Shown: positions 56,282-64,000 of the stretch, in pieces
Layout: each line of letters begins with the position of its first letter
Numbering within the stretch: the stretch's first letter is position 1
Source: Kribbella rubisoli
GTDB lineage: Bacteria; Actinomycetota; Actinomycetes; Propionibacteriales; Kribbellaceae
DNA: 64,000 nucleotides
NCBI RefSeq assembly: GCF_004217145.1
Contig: NZ_SHKR01000016.1
Location: forward strand, 1-64,000
Reading direction: 5' to 3'
The notes under the pieces: model-generated
Database searches by the model: none
Seen by the model: only the letters and a program-made list of their open reading frames with translations
What the model was told of the DNA's origin: nothing
Translations under genes and position numbers: made by a program

Positions 56282-56880
56282 GGGGTGCCTGGACGGCGGG
56301 TCTGCCAGTCGCCCGAGTTGTCGAAGAAGGGATCGCGCTGGACGACCGGCTCACCGGGCACAGGTTTGCTCCCGAGCTGGTCGACCTCGGTCGCGAACGA
56401 GTCCACGATCGACTGCATATGCGCCTGCGCCGTCTTGGCGTACGAACGAACCTGCTCGCCGGCCGTGTCCATCGCATCGGCGACGATCCGGCGTTCGTGC
56501 GCGCGTGCCTGCCCGATGCGCTCCCGGGCGTCCCGGCTGACGTCCTGGACCATCTCCTCGACCACGAGCTGCGCCTGGCTGAACATCTGGACGACCTGTT
56601 CGTTGACGCGCTCGCCGGCCTGCTCGTACTGGTCCAGCTCGGCCTGGACGCGCTGCAGCTCCGCCTGTCCGCGCTGGAGCTCGATCTGGAGACGTTCGTT
56701 CCGGGTCCGGGTCTCGCCGAGCTCCCGTTCCGTTTGCTGGACCTGGTCAGCCAGCTGACCGAGGTATCCGTAGACCGTGTCGGCGTCGAGACCCCGCATC
56801 CTGCGTCGGAACGTCTCCTCCCGGATCGAGCGGGGCGTCTGATAACGCGGCGAGCCTTGGCGGTGGCTGTTGGGCGTCAC
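56278..56880 (-). CDS. DivIVA-like coiled-coil protein
   Basis: 200 residues from GTG 56880, preceded by AGGAG at 7-base spacing. IREETFRRRMRGLDADTVYG then YLGQLADQVQQ is the DivIVA N-terminal element; residues 55-100 are heptads (LQIELQRGQAELQRVQAEL) and EEMVQDVSRDARERIGQARA another helix. A role in membrane curvature or polar placement is known for the family. Between NOS and flavohaemoprotein genes, it may anchor or organise these enzymes; that is inference. Start overlaps the flavohaemoprotein 3' end by 134 bases. Confidence 0.8.
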   Translation of the reverse strand: MTPNSHRQGSPRYQTPRSIREETFRRRMRGLDADTVYGYLGQLADQVQQTERELGETRTRNERLQIELQRGQAELQRVQAELDQYEQAGERVNEQVVQMFSQAQLVVEEMVQDVSRDARERIGQARAHERRIVADAMDTAGEQVRSYAKTAQAHMQSIVDSFATEVDQLGSKPVPGEPVVQRDPFFDNSGDWQTRRPGTP

Positions 56881-58051
56881 GTGGTGTCTCCTGACCTGAT
56901 AGTGCCGACGCCGCGGTGTGCTCACCCGCGGCTGCGTAGTAGAAGTGCTCGTACTTGATGTGTTCGGGCTGCATGCCCGCGGCGGCCAGCTGCTCCAGCG
57001 TGTGCGCGACCATCTGCGGGCCGCCGCACACCATCGCCGTCCGGCCGTACAGGATCTGCCGGGCCGCGACCGTGCCGACCTTCCCGCGGGTGCCGGGATA
57101 GGAGGGGTCGTCGGACACGACCTCGGTGTAGTCGAACCAGGACCGGTCCTGGGCCAGCGCTTTGAGCCGCGGCCGGTCGTACAGGTGCCAGGGCAGCCGT
57201 ACGCCGTGCAGCAGGTGGACCAGCGGTCCGTTGCCGGTGCGCGTCCACTCGTTGTCGACCTGCTCGAGGACGGCCAGGAGCGGAGCGAGACCGGTGCCGC
57301 CGGCGACCATCAGCAGTTCCCGCTGGTCACCTTCCCGCCGGGTCAACCGCTCGCCGATCGGGGCGCCGAGCTTCACGGTGTCTCCGGCCTTGAGTGTCCG
57401 GACCACGGCCGGGCTCACCTGACCGCCGTCGATCTGCTGCACGTGCAGATCGATCGAGCCGTCGGCGCGTGGGGCATTGGCCGGGCTGAAGTACCTCCAC
57501 TGCTTCGGCCGCTGCGGTATCTCCATCGACACCGACTGACCGGGGCGGAACCGGAACACGTGCCGCGGCTGGACCTTCAGCAGGGTGAGGTCCATGGTCC
57601 GCCGTTCGACCGAGATCACCTCGGCGTCCCACCAGTCGGGGCTGGACTCCTCGGACGTTTCGGCCGCTTCGACCATGATCCGCGCAACCACCTGGTACGC
57701 CGCTGTCCAGTGCGCGGCGAGGTCCTCGTCCCACTCGGGCCCGAGGAAGTGCTTCAGGGTGGCGCAGAGCGAGGCCCCGACGGCGTTGTAGTGCTCTGCG
57801 ACGACGGCGTACTTGCGATGGTCACGGCCGAGGTGCTGGAGGAAGTTGGCATCGTTCTCGAGCTGGTCGGCATGACTGACGATCCGGCCGAGTGCGCTGA
57901 CGAACTTGTCCCGCTGGTTCGACATCGAGAGCGGGAACATCGCCCGCACCTCGGGATGGGACACGAAGATGTGCGAGTAGAAGTACAGGGCTACCTGATC
58001 TCCGTACGCCGACACGCGGTCCCAGCTGCTTTGTAATGCGTAGGCATCCAT
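56747..58051 (-). CDS. Flavohaemoprotein (globin with ferredoxin-reductase domain)
   Basis: 434 residues. Globin (1-140): SWDRVSAYGDQVALYFYSHI, PEVRAMFPLSM, proximal His in AVVAEHYNAVGASLCATL. Reductase (about 150-385): FAD motif KQWRYFSPAN (RxYS), NAD(P) motif LLMVAGGTGLAPLLAVLE, end IKYEHFYYAA. The family converts NO to nitrate, or can pass electrons. The last 45 residues (QETPRDAQQPPPRLAAL) are unlike the family and lie in the DivIVA overlap, so the true stop or a frameshift is uncertain. First gene of the NOS operon. Confidence 0.88.
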   Translation of the reverse strand: MDAYALQSSWDRVSAYGDQVALYFYSHIFVSHPEVRAMFPLSMSNQRDKFVSALGRIVSHADQLENDANFLQHLGRDHRKYAVVAEHYNAVGASLCATLKHFLGPEWDEDLAAHWTAAYQVVARIMVEAAETSEESSPDWWDAEVISVERRTMDLTLLKVQPRHVFRFRPGQSVSMEIPQRPKQWRYFSPANAPRADGSIDLHVQQIDGGQVSPAVVRTLKAGDTVKLGAPIGERLTRREGDQRELLMVAGGTGLAPLLAVLEQVDNEWTRTGNGPLVHLLHGVRLPWHLYDRPRLKALAQDRSWFDYTEVVSDDPSYPGTRGKVGTVAARQILYGRTAMVCGGPQMVAHTLEQLAAAGMQPEHIKYEHFYYAAAGEHTAASALSGQETPRDAQQPPPRLAALSDAPLDPGGDVPTQDAGSRRRHGLRIPRSAG

Positions 58052-58441
58052 GGGGCTTGGCTATCCGGCTCGGAACGGCAGCTCCTCGGGCGGAACGGAT
58101 ATGTGCTCCCGGTCGTCGGCGTAACGCACCGACGAGTACTGCGTTGACAAGAGTGCCCTCCTACTTTCTGTCCCCGAGCCTGTCCATCCCGTGATCTTCC
58201 CGATCTACCCCCGGGTTCGCGGCTTGAAACGGCGTGTCGGACTCGAACGTCTCGAAAATCTGGACCTGGGCTTGAGGGTCAATCGCTTGATCTACAAGGC
58301 GATCCCGGAACCGCGAAGTTGCCCTTGGCAACTAATAGCGCGAGGTGTGCAGTTAATCGATTGACCGAGGCAGGCGCAGGCTGATCTGCTAGGAGGCTGG
58401 TGCGCCGGAGTGGCCGGTGCGGACCGGAAGGAGGAGAGCCG
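58052..58441. other. Divergent intergenic region
   Basis: 390 bases between the flavohaemoprotein operon and the RNHCP gene. It holds both promoters. No gene is supported; the reverse-strand frame across it is antisense noise. Confidence 0.4.
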
Positions 58442-58528
58442 ATGTCTGTTCTGTCCTGCAGCTTTGCTCTGAAAGGTTCATCGGTTTGGCTTTCGCACGT
58501 TCGTTCAGTTGTGAACACTGCGGCGTAG
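58442..58528 (+). CDS. Short upstream open frame (28 codons) with a strong ribosome binding site
   Basis: ATG 58442 follows GGAAGGAGGAGAGCCG, the best Shine-Dalgarno in this region, and gives MSVLSCSFALKGSSVWL and a stop at 58528. It overlaps the start of the RNHCP frame in another frame. It is either a leader peptide coupled to that gene or the true N-terminus joined by a lost frameshift. Confidence 0.3.
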   Translation: MSVLSCSFALKGSSVWLSHVRSVVNTAA

Positions 58529-58911
58529 AGGTCTCCCTCGACGCCCCTGGAACCACCCATCGAAATCACTGCCCGAGTTGCCTGTGGTCGCGTCATCTCG
58601 ACCGCAACGTGCCGGGCGATCGCAAGGCCGACTGCTCCGGCGGCATGGAGCCGATCGCGGTCACGGTCCGCGGCGAGGGTCGTTGGGTCCTCATCCACAG
58701 GTGCACCAACTGCGGGCGCCTTCGACTCAACAAGACCGCCGGCGATGACAACGTCCTGCTGCTGATGCGGCTCGCGGCGCTGCCGCTCACGATGCCGTTC
58801 ATCCCGTTCGCGGCCGAGCCCGAGACCGAGGTCAACGGCCAAGGCAACGGCAATGGCAACGGCGCACATCCCGTGGCCCGCAAGCCGAGGGCGCGTAAGG
58901 CGAAGACCTGA
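58486..58911 (+). CDS. RNHCP zinc-ribbon domain protein
   Basis: About 141 residues. FSCEHCGVEVSLDAPGTTH, RNHCPSCLWSRHLD (the RNHCP motif that names the family), then CSGGMEPIAV and HRCTNCGRLRLNK. Four pairs of cysteines fit one or two zinc ribbons. The C-terminus is basic (RKPRARKAKT). I used TTG 58486; an in-frame start at 58417 is possible, though its ribosome binding site is weaker than that of the overlapping 28-codon frame. Likely nucleic-acid-binding. Confidence 0.75.
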   Translation: MAFARSFSCEHCGVEVSLDAPGTTHRNHCPSCLWSRHLDRNVPGDRKADCSGGMEPIAVTVRGEGRWVLIHRCTNCGRLRLNKTAGDDNVLLLMRLAALPLTMPFIPFAAEPETEVNGQGNGNGNGAHPVARKPRARKAKT

Positions 58912-58980
58912 GCTCAGGCGGGCAGCCTGCCTTTGACGAGGCCCCAGAGCGTCTGGGGCCACGCATACAGACGATGCTCA

Positions 58981-59550
58981 TCAGATGTCGATCAGTGCGG
59001 CGTCGAGGAGGCGGGTGAGCTGCGACGGGGCCCGGCCCGCCTTGGCCAGGACATTCGTCCCGATCACCACAGCGAGGAGCGCACTCGCGGCGTCGCCGGG
59101 GTCCCGACCGGGGATCAGTTCGCCGCTGGCCTGACCGCGCTCGATCGCGGCCCGGAACGCATCCTGGACCAGGTCGAACATCTCCTTCGAGACGTCGGTG
59201 ACGGCGTCGTCCGAGCTGCCCAGCTCGGCGACCGAGTTGACGATCAGACAGCCCAACTGATGCTCACCGACGCCGGCCAGATTCCGCATCGCGGTCCGCA
59301 GCTTGGGGCGGACGGGCCCCGGTCCGTCGAGAGCCTCGGCCAGGTCGGCGGCGCGATGGGCGCTGTACCGGCGCATGGCCAGCTGGAACAGGTGGTGCTT
59401 GCTCTTGAATGTGTTGTACAGGCTGCCTTTGCCGATGCCGAGCTCGTCGACCAGGTTCTGCGGGGTCGTCGCGCCGAAGCCGCGCTGCCAGAAGACCTCC
59501 ACCGCCCGGTCGATGGTCTCCTCGGTGTCGAATGTCATGGGTCTCGCCAC
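58981..59550 (-). CDS. TetR-family regulator
   Basis: About 189 residues. MARPMTFDTEETIDRAVEVF, GFGATTPQNLVDELGIGKGS, LYNTFKSKHHLFQLAM is the TetR HTH. GTG 59550 gives the usual MARP start; GTG 59556 and ATG 59538 are alternatives. Divergent from endonuclease IV with an inverted repeat between. Confidence 0.88.
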   Translation of the reverse strand: MARPMTFDTEETIDRAVEVFWQRGFGATTPQNLVDELGIGKGSLYNTFKSKHHLFQLAMRRYSAHRAADLAEALDGPGPVRPKLRTAMRNLAGVGEHQLGCLIVNSVAELGSSDDAVTDVSKEMFDLVQDAFRAAIERGQASGELIPGRDPGDAASALLAVVIGTNVLAKAGRAPSQLTRLLDAALIDI

Positions 59551-59561
59551 ACCCACATCGT

Positions 59562-59576
59562 AGAGTTCTGTACTCT
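59562..59576. promoter_or_regulatory. TetR operator-like inverted repeat
   Basis: AGAGT and ACTCT arms separated by TCTGT (AGAGTTCTGTACTCT), 12 bases upstream of the TetR start and 34 bases before the endonuclease IV GTG. Size and position fit the autoregulatory operator of the adjacent TetR. Confidence 0.55.
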
Positions 59577-59609
59577 GAAGTCAAGAATGCGAACCCGGAG
59601 GGATCGAGA

Positions 59610-60413
59610 GTGCGGATCGGTTCACATGTTGCCGTCGCCGGTGGGCTGGTCAAGGTCGGGCTGGGGGAGGCCGAGGCGGTTGACGCCGAGATCATCCAGC
59701 TGTTCGCCGGCAATCCCCGCAGCTGGATACCGGCGGCCTTCGATCCGGCGGCCGACGAGGCGTTCCGTACGGCGTGTGCCGAGCGCGACCTGCCGGTCGT
59801 CGTCCACGCGCCGCACCTGATCAATCTGTGCTCGCCCTCCGACCTGGTGCTGAGCCGCTCAACGGCCGCCCTCGAACTGACGATGCAGCGGGCCGCCTCG
59901 CTGGGCGCCTCCACGGTCGTCGTGCATGCGGGCTCGCTGGTCACGAAGGGCCGCCGCGCTGAAGTACTCCGTGGCCTGCGCGATCTCGTCGTACCGATCG
60001 CCCAGCGGTGGCACGACGTACGGCTACTGATCGAGCCGACGGCCGGCGCCGGTGAGGCAGCCGCCTCGACCATCGAGAGCAGCATCGAGTACCTGGACGC
60101 GCTGGACGAACCCGAGATCGGCCTGTGCCTCGACACGTGCCACCTGCACGCGGCCGGCGAGGATCTGACCGCCGTCAAGCAAGTGGCGGACAGGGTCGGG
60201 CTGATCCATGTGAACGACAGCCGCGATCCCGCCGGTTCCCGCCGCGACCGGCACGAGTCGCTCGGTCGCGGCACGATCGGACTGGCCGCGCTGGAGACGG
60301 TGCTGTCGGGCTTGCACGGCATTCCGCTACTCGTCGAGACGCCGACGCATGCGCGTGACGTCGCCTTGCTGAAGGACATGCGTGCGGCGGCCCGCTCCGC
60401 TGTCGTACCGTGA
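59610..60413 (+). CDS. nfo: Deoxyribonuclease IV (AP endonuclease)
   Basis: 267 residues from GTG 59610 after GGAGGGATCGAGA. TIM-barrel metal ligands: His in VVVHAPHL and VVVHAGS, Glu in LLIEPTAGAG, Asp and His in LCLDTCHLHAAGED, His/Asp in LIHVNDSRD, RHESLGRG, and Glu in LLVETPTH. All nine family ligands appear present. Cuts DNA at abasic sites in base-excision repair. Probably repressed by the divergent TetR. Confidence 0.9.
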   Translation: MRIGSHVAVAGGLVKVGLGEAEAVDAEIIQLFAGNPRSWIPAAFDPAADEAFRTACAERDLPVVVHAPHLINLCSPSDLVLSRSTAALELTMQRAASLGASTVVVHAGSLVTKGRRAEVLRGLRDLVVPIAQRWHDVRLLIEPTAGAGEAAASTIESSIEYLDALDEPEIGLCLDTCHLHAAGEDLTAVKQVADRVGLIHVNDSRDPAGSRRDRHESLGRGTIGLAALETVLSGLHGIPLLVETPTHARDVALLKDMRAAARSAVVP

Positions 60414-60416
60414 ATC

Positions 60417-61196
60417 ATGCCGTGGTTCCCGGAGTTCTCCACCGCGATCGAGCTGGCCCGTCGTGATGCCCGGGCGCGAGAGCAGGCGGATCCAGTCGCG
60501 CAGTACCTGAAGGCGATGTACGACGATGCGCCGGGCGCGCTGGAGAAGACCTGGCCCGGAGACGTGGTCGTGCACGATCCCCGGGCCGGAGAGATTCGCG
60601 GGCATCGCGACCTGCGGACGTTCATCCACAGCAACCGCGAGTGGATGGCCGCGCACCATGCCCGGCTGAAGGTGGTCGGCTCGATCACGGTCGACGGGCG
60701 CGCGGCGGTCGAGCTGCTCGTCCACGTCCTGCACGAGGGCGACGAGGTGGCGTGGCCGGTCGCGGTGGTCGCCGAGTCGTCGGACGAGCGCTCCGTCGAG
60801 TTCCGCACGTATTGCAGCCAGTGGCCGGTCGACGGACTGCGCCACCTGCGGCCGCCCTTCCTGGAGGCTGGCGCTGTGGAGACGACAGACGTCGTGGCGC
60901 GGCACCTGGGCGCGCTGGCCGGTGGTGATGTCGAGTCCATCGTCAAGACCTTCGAGTCGGACGGATACGTGCAGGAGCCGCTGGACAACGTCCATCGCGG
61001 CGTGGACGGGCTCCGCGCGTACTACGCAGGCGCGGGCGTAACCGCCGTACGGCCGTGTGCTGTCACCGATGACGGCGTCGGCTGCGCACTGGAATACAAC
61101 ATCGACGGACCGCCTCAGGCAGGTCTCGCCGTCTTCGAACGCGGCACGGACGGCCTCCTCGCGGCGGTCCGCCTGTACGACGACATCACCCGTTAG
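60417..61196 (+). CDS. NTF2/SnoaL-like protein, two tandem domains
   Basis: 259 residues. Two cone-shaped units: about 20-125 (YLKAMYDDAPGALEKTW, GHRDLRTFIHSNREWMAAHH) and about 145-255 (RHLGALAGGDVESIVKTFES, HRGVDGLRAYYAGAGV). Catalytic role unknown; such folds act as isomerases or binding proteins. It starts 3 bases after the endonuclease IV stop, so they share a transcript. Overlaps the convergent redoxin by 11 bases. Confidence 0.8.
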   Translation: MPWFPEFSTAIELARRDARAREQADPVAQYLKAMYDDAPGALEKTWPGDVVVHDPRAGEIRGHRDLRTFIHSNREWMAAHHARLKVVGSITVDGRAAVELLVHVLHEGDEVAWPVAVVAESSDERSVEFRTYCSQWPVDGLRHLRPPFLEAGAVETTDVVARHLGALAGGDVESIVKTFESDGYVQEPLDNVHRGVDGLRAYYAGAGVTAVRPCAVTDDGVGCALEYNIDGPPQAGLAVFERGTDGLLAAVRLYDDITR

Positions 61197-61773
61197 GGCG
61201 CTTGTTCCACCCGTGGAAGGCGCTGTGGTCGCCGCTGTCCCATGCCTCACGTAGTCCGGGCTTGCTGAGATCCCAGTCCGGACGCACTTCGCTGCTTGCC
61301 TCCCGGAGGTCCTGCCACAGCTCGGAGATCGTGGGCCGTCCCCAGAACCAGTAACCGTTGTAGATGCTGTGCACCACCAGCCCGGGCTTGAGCACGAGCG
61401 TGTACGGGATCATCGGGTCGTTGTCGGGATCGGTGTACTCCGCGATGTCGAGATCCCGCTGGACGATCCGCCCCGGATCGGACAGGAACGGCCACTGCGC
61501 GCCGACCGACGCCCGGAACTCCTGCAGCGTGTGGTGCTCGTCGGTCGCGATCGTCACGATCTGCGTGTAGCTGACCGCGATCTTCGGGTAGAACGCCGCC
61601 AGCTCGAGATGTTGCTGGTGCTCCTTGGGGCAGTAGTGCCCGCGGGCGAGCGTGAGAATCATCGGATCCTCGCCCTGGAGGTCGCTCAGCTTCCGCGGTA
61701 CGTCCTCCTGGTCGGGCAGCTCGTAGTCGGGGAACACGGCGCCGGGCACGATGTCAGCTCGCATGCTCGTCAC
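61186..61773 (-). CDS. Redoxin-domain (AhpC/TSA-like) protein
   Basis: 195 residues: GAVFPDYELPDQEDVPRKLS, ILTLARGHYCPKEHQQHLEL, ITI-like VTIATDEHHTLQEFRAS, YTLVLKPGLVVHSIYNGYWF. Only one Cys is in the active-site loop (GHYCPKEH), so it resembles one-Cys peroxiredoxin relatives. Probable role in peroxide handling. Confidence 0.82.
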   Translation of the reverse strand: MTSMRADIVPGAVFPDYELPDQEDVPRKLSDLQGEDPMILTLARGHYCPKEHQQHLELAAFYPKIAVSYTQIVTIATDEHHTLQEFRASVGAQWPFLSDPGRIVQRDLDIAEYTDPDNDPMIPYTLVLKPGLVVHSIYNGYWFWGRPTISELWQDLREASSEVRPDWDLSKPGLREAWDSGDHSAFHGWNKRPNG

Positions 61774-61882
61774 TGTAGACCGGGTTTGTGGGGCAGCGGT
61801 TGCTGTCGAGCAACTGGTCCGGAGCCCTGCGGACCCTGGTGAGTGAGACGGACGAATGCGAGGCGGCTCGCGCGCGATTGGC

Positions 61883-62974
61883 TCAGGCCTGGTCGACGGG
61901 TAGTGCGACGGTGACGTGGAGCCCGCCGCCCAGGCGGGCCATCAGGGTGAGCGTGCCTCCGTGGGCCTCGGTGATGCTCTTGACGATGGCGAGGCCCAGG
62001 CCGACGCCCGGCTGATGGGTCCGGGCGCCGCGCTGGAACGGTTCGGTCAGGGTGGAGACCAGTTGCCGGCTGAGGAGCTCGCCGGTGTTCTCGACGGTCA
62101 GTACGACGGTGTTGAAGCGCGCCGCAGTGGTGACGGAGATCGTGCCGTGATCGGGCAGGTTGTGGACGATCGCGTTGTGGAGGAGGTTCGTCGCGAGTTG
62201 GAGAAGGAGCGTGTGGGAGCCGGTGGTCGGCGTGAGCTCGCCGGCGGTCTCGATCGTGATACCGCGCTTCTCCGCGAACGGGAGCAGGGTTTCGGTCGCT
62301 TCTTCCACGATCAGCGAGAGGTCGACCCGTTCTTGGGCGAAGGACCGCTGATCGGCGCGGCTGAGCAGCAGTAGGGCCTCGGTCAGGTTGATCGCCCGGG
62401 TGTTGATGGCACGCAGGCGTTCGTCGAGGTCGCCGCTGTCGCGGTCCGGGTCGTTGATGGCGACGTCGAGGAGCGTCTGCGTGATCGCGAGCGGCGTACG
62501 CAGCTCGTGAGAGGCGTTGGCCGCGAATCGCTTCTGTTCGTCGACATGAGCCTCGAGCTGCGCAAGCATCCGGTCGAAGCCGTCGGCGAGCTCACGGAAC
62601 TCGTCGGTTGATCCTTCGAGCTTGATCCGGTGGGACAGCGAACCGTTCTCAGCAAGACGCGTGGCGTTGGTGATGCGAGTCAGCGGCGCGAGCATGCGGC
62701 CCGAGAGGATCCACCCGCCCAGCAAGCCGAAGATCAGCAGCAGGATGAACACCGCGGCAGCCCGTGGCGCGAACACCTCCAGCAGACGCGACCGGACCGG
62801 GAAGACACTGCTGCCGGCCGTGCCGTCGGGGACGACGAGGACCGCGCGCTCGGGGACGTACCGCAGGAGGAACAGCCAGACCGCCGCGAGGAGCAAGGTG
62901 CCCGCGAGCATGAGGAAGGCGGCGTAGCTGAGGGTGAGCTTGAGGCGGACGCTCAACCCGGGCTGCCTACGCAT
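61883..62974 (-). CDS. Sensor histidine kinase (HAMP, HisKA, HATPase)
   Basis: 363 residues from ATG 62974 (MRRQPGLSVRLKLTLSYAAF). Two membrane helices (about 13-34 and 70-92) enclose a short extracellular loop. HAMP follows (RMLAPLTRITNATRLAENGS), then H-box ANASHELRTPLAITQTLLD, N-box TNLLHNAIVHNLPDHG and G-box GVGLGLAIVKSI. No response regulator is adjacent in this window; one would be expected upstream or elsewhere. The longer in-frame start at 63352 is rejected as it overlaps the VanZ gene. Confidence 0.9.
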   Translation of the reverse strand: MRRQPGLSVRLKLTLSYAAFLMLAGTLLLAAVWLFLLRYVPERAVLVVPDGTAGSSVFPVRSRLLEVFAPRAAAVFILLLIFGLLGGWILSGRMLAPLTRITNATRLAENGSLSHRIKLEGSTDEFRELADGFDRMLAQLEAHVDEQKRFAANASHELRTPLAITQTLLDVAINDPDRDSGDLDERLRAINTRAINLTEALLLLSRADQRSFAQERVDLSLIVEEATETLLPFAEKRGITIETAGELTPTTGSHTLLLQLATNLLHNAIVHNLPDHGTISVTTAARFNTVVLTVENTGELLSRQLVSTLTEPFQRGARTHQPGVGLGLAIVKSITEAHGGTLTLMARLGGGLHVTVALPVDQA

Positions 62975-63169
62975 GACCTGCTTCCCCGGTGAGCACACAC
63001 ATACATCCGACGCTACCGGGCGGCGCATATCGTTCGCATATCCAAAACCGCATACGTTCCGGCAACACCAGGCCGGCTTCACTGGAGGGCCGGAGCAGAC
63101 GGAGGTAAGGCGATCATCAGAGGTTGGCACGGCTGGCTCGGTACGTTCACGGGTGTCGCCGTCATAACG

Positions 63170-63652
63170 GTGCTCGCACTGCCGGTGGCCGCGCTGGTCA
63201 TGTACCTGCTCGCACGTCGCCGACGTACGTGGCGCACAGCGGTGGCTGACGTCGGCATCGTCTACGGGACGGTGCCGTGGGTGTGGGGGACCCTGTTGCC
63301 GGGCAGCGGCGCCGGCGTCGCTCCTGCCCGCGTGAGCCTCGTACCGCTGCACGACCTGGTCACGATGCCGGCCCTTGACATCGTCGGCAATCTGCTCGTG
63401 TTCGCGGCGCTCGGGTTCCTCGCCCCGCTGCGGTTCGCCGCGTTGGCGTCGGTACCGCGGATCCTGGCGCTCGCGGGAGGCTGCTCGATCCTGATCGAGG
63501 TCTCGCAGTACGCCTTCCAGTTGGACCGGGTGTCCTCTGTGGACGACGTACTGCTCAACACCGCCGGCGCCGGACTGGCCGCCCTCGCATCACACCGCTG
63601 GTGGCAGGTCAGGGCTGAGGAGCCGGAAGCTGCACAGTCTGTCCGGAGCTGA
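63170..63652 (+). CDS. VanZ-family membrane protein
   Basis: About 160 residues. MLALPVAALVMYLLARRRR, SLVPLHDLVTMPALDIVGNL, LVFAALGFLAPLRF, SILIEVSQYAFQLDRVSSVD and DVLLNTAGAGLAAL are the VanZ motifs, including the conserved Asp-Asn of NLLVF and the Glu of IEVSQ. The start is uncertain: a perfect GGAGG at 63101 with an in-frame ATC at 63113 would restore a fuller N-terminal helix. Ends 44 bases inside the convergent oxidoreductase gene. Confidence 0.85.
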   Translation: MLALPVAALVMYLLARRRRTWRTAVADVGIVYGTVPWVWGTLLPGSGAGVAPARVSLVPLHDLVTMPALDIVGNLLVFAALGFLAPLRFAALASVPRILALAGGCSILIEVSQYAFQLDRVSSVDDVLLNTAGAGLAALASHRWWQVRAEEPEAAQSVRS

Positions 63653-64000
63653 TCGACTCCTCGATCGCGCAGATGAGCTCAGTGACGAGTACGCCGTGAT
63701 CGATACCCGGCCCGAGGTCGCCGCCGTCGACGAGGCCCGCCGCGAAATCCTGAACCATCCACACCGCCGGACCGACCTGCGAGCGCCCGATCCGACCCGC
63801 GACGGGCCAGGTCGACCGGTATTTGTCGCTGACCACGGTCAGGCCTTGGTGGGACAGGTCGGCGGTCACCGATCCTTCGGTGCCGACGACCTGGAACCGG
63901 AAGTCGACGATCCCGTCACCGGCATCCGGCAGCGTCCACGCCGACGACAGCGTCGCAGTCGATCCGTCCTCGAAGCTGACCAGCGCGTGGACGACATCCC
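63609..64000 (-). CDS. Gfo/Idh/MocA-type oxidoreductase, C-terminal part (runs off the right edge)
   Basis: The last 130 residues only: DFRFQVVGTEGSVTADLSHQ, GLTVVSDKYRSTWPVAGRIG, WMVQDFAAGLVDGG, GIDHGVLVTELICAIEESIS. The beta-sheet domain with GTEGSV and the final ELICAIEES helix are diagnostic of this NAD(P)-dependent sugar-dehydrogenase family. The coenzyme domain lies outside the window. Confidence 0.82.
   Translation of the reverse strand, partial: DVVHALVSFEDGSTATLSSAWTLPDAGDGIVDFRFQVVGTEGSVTADLSHQGLTVVSDKYRSTWPVAGRIGRSQVGPAVWMVQDFAAGLVDGGDLGPGIDHGVLVTELICAIEESISSGQTVQLPAPQP

Noticed and set aside
58279..58962. Minus-strand frame across the RNHCP gene
   Set aside because: It is antisense to the zinc-ribbon motifs and lacks any domain.
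59264..60988. 574-codon minus-strand frame opposite endonuclease IV and the NTF2-like gene
   Set aside because: Serine/arginine-rich antisense translation crossing two recognised genes and an intergenic gap.
1..64000. CRISPR array
   Set aside because: No regularly spaced short repeat with unique spacers was seen. The only tandem arrays are the 36-codon TPR units and the IS end repeats.

Overview
The window is high-GC DNA with frequent GTG starts, typical of an actinobacterium. A Kribbella- or Nocardioides-like soil genus is a reasonable guess from gene content and base usage, but no marker gene here proves it.

It falls into two parts. Positions 1 to about 25,520 are an accessory, island-like region: large unfamiliar proteins, NTPases, a nuclease-helicase, insertion-sequence ends, frameshifted genes, and gene-poor gaps. 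Three direct repeats (7,711, 16,445 and 25,291, about 8.8 kb apart) divide it into modules. Copies A and C run into the last codons of an acyl-CoA dehydrogenase gene; copy B does not, although it shares the sequence up to the crossover point. I read them as attachment sites of elements that accumulated in the 3' end of an acyl-CoA dehydrogenase gene, with the right chromosome junction near 25,517. The left module (1-7,041) holds a restriction-endonuclease-like gene cut off by an IS21-type terminus, a YobI-like membrane NTPase and two membrane/secreted proteins. The middle module (7,929-15,714) holds two giant proteins of unknown function and a small frameshifted membrane protein. The right module (16,516-24,849) holds an overlapping operon with a nuclease-DEAH helicase and unknown partners, its last gene broken by an IS3 remnant, followed by a zinc-ribbon protein with a HEPN-like motif and decayed genes. 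The modules resemble defence-island cargo, but no system could be matched to a known name.

Positions 25,874 to 64,000 look like ordinary chromosome: regulators paired with neighbouring enzymes (HxlR/EthD, HxlR/reductase, TetR/hydrolase, TetR/endonuclease IV), a PD40 secreted protein, TPR and pentapeptide-repeat proteins, a methyltransferase/flavin monooxygenase/LuxR group, GH29 and GH84 glycosidases, an MFS exporter, a MASE1-SpoIIE phosphatase with a STAS partner, an acyl-CoA dehydrogenase, RNase HI, and an operon of nitric oxide synthase, a DivIVA-like protein and a flavohaemoprotein. A sensor kinase, a VanZ protein and a Gfo/Idh/MocA oxidoreductase running off the right edge close the window. 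Several convergent gene pairs overlap at their 3' ends.
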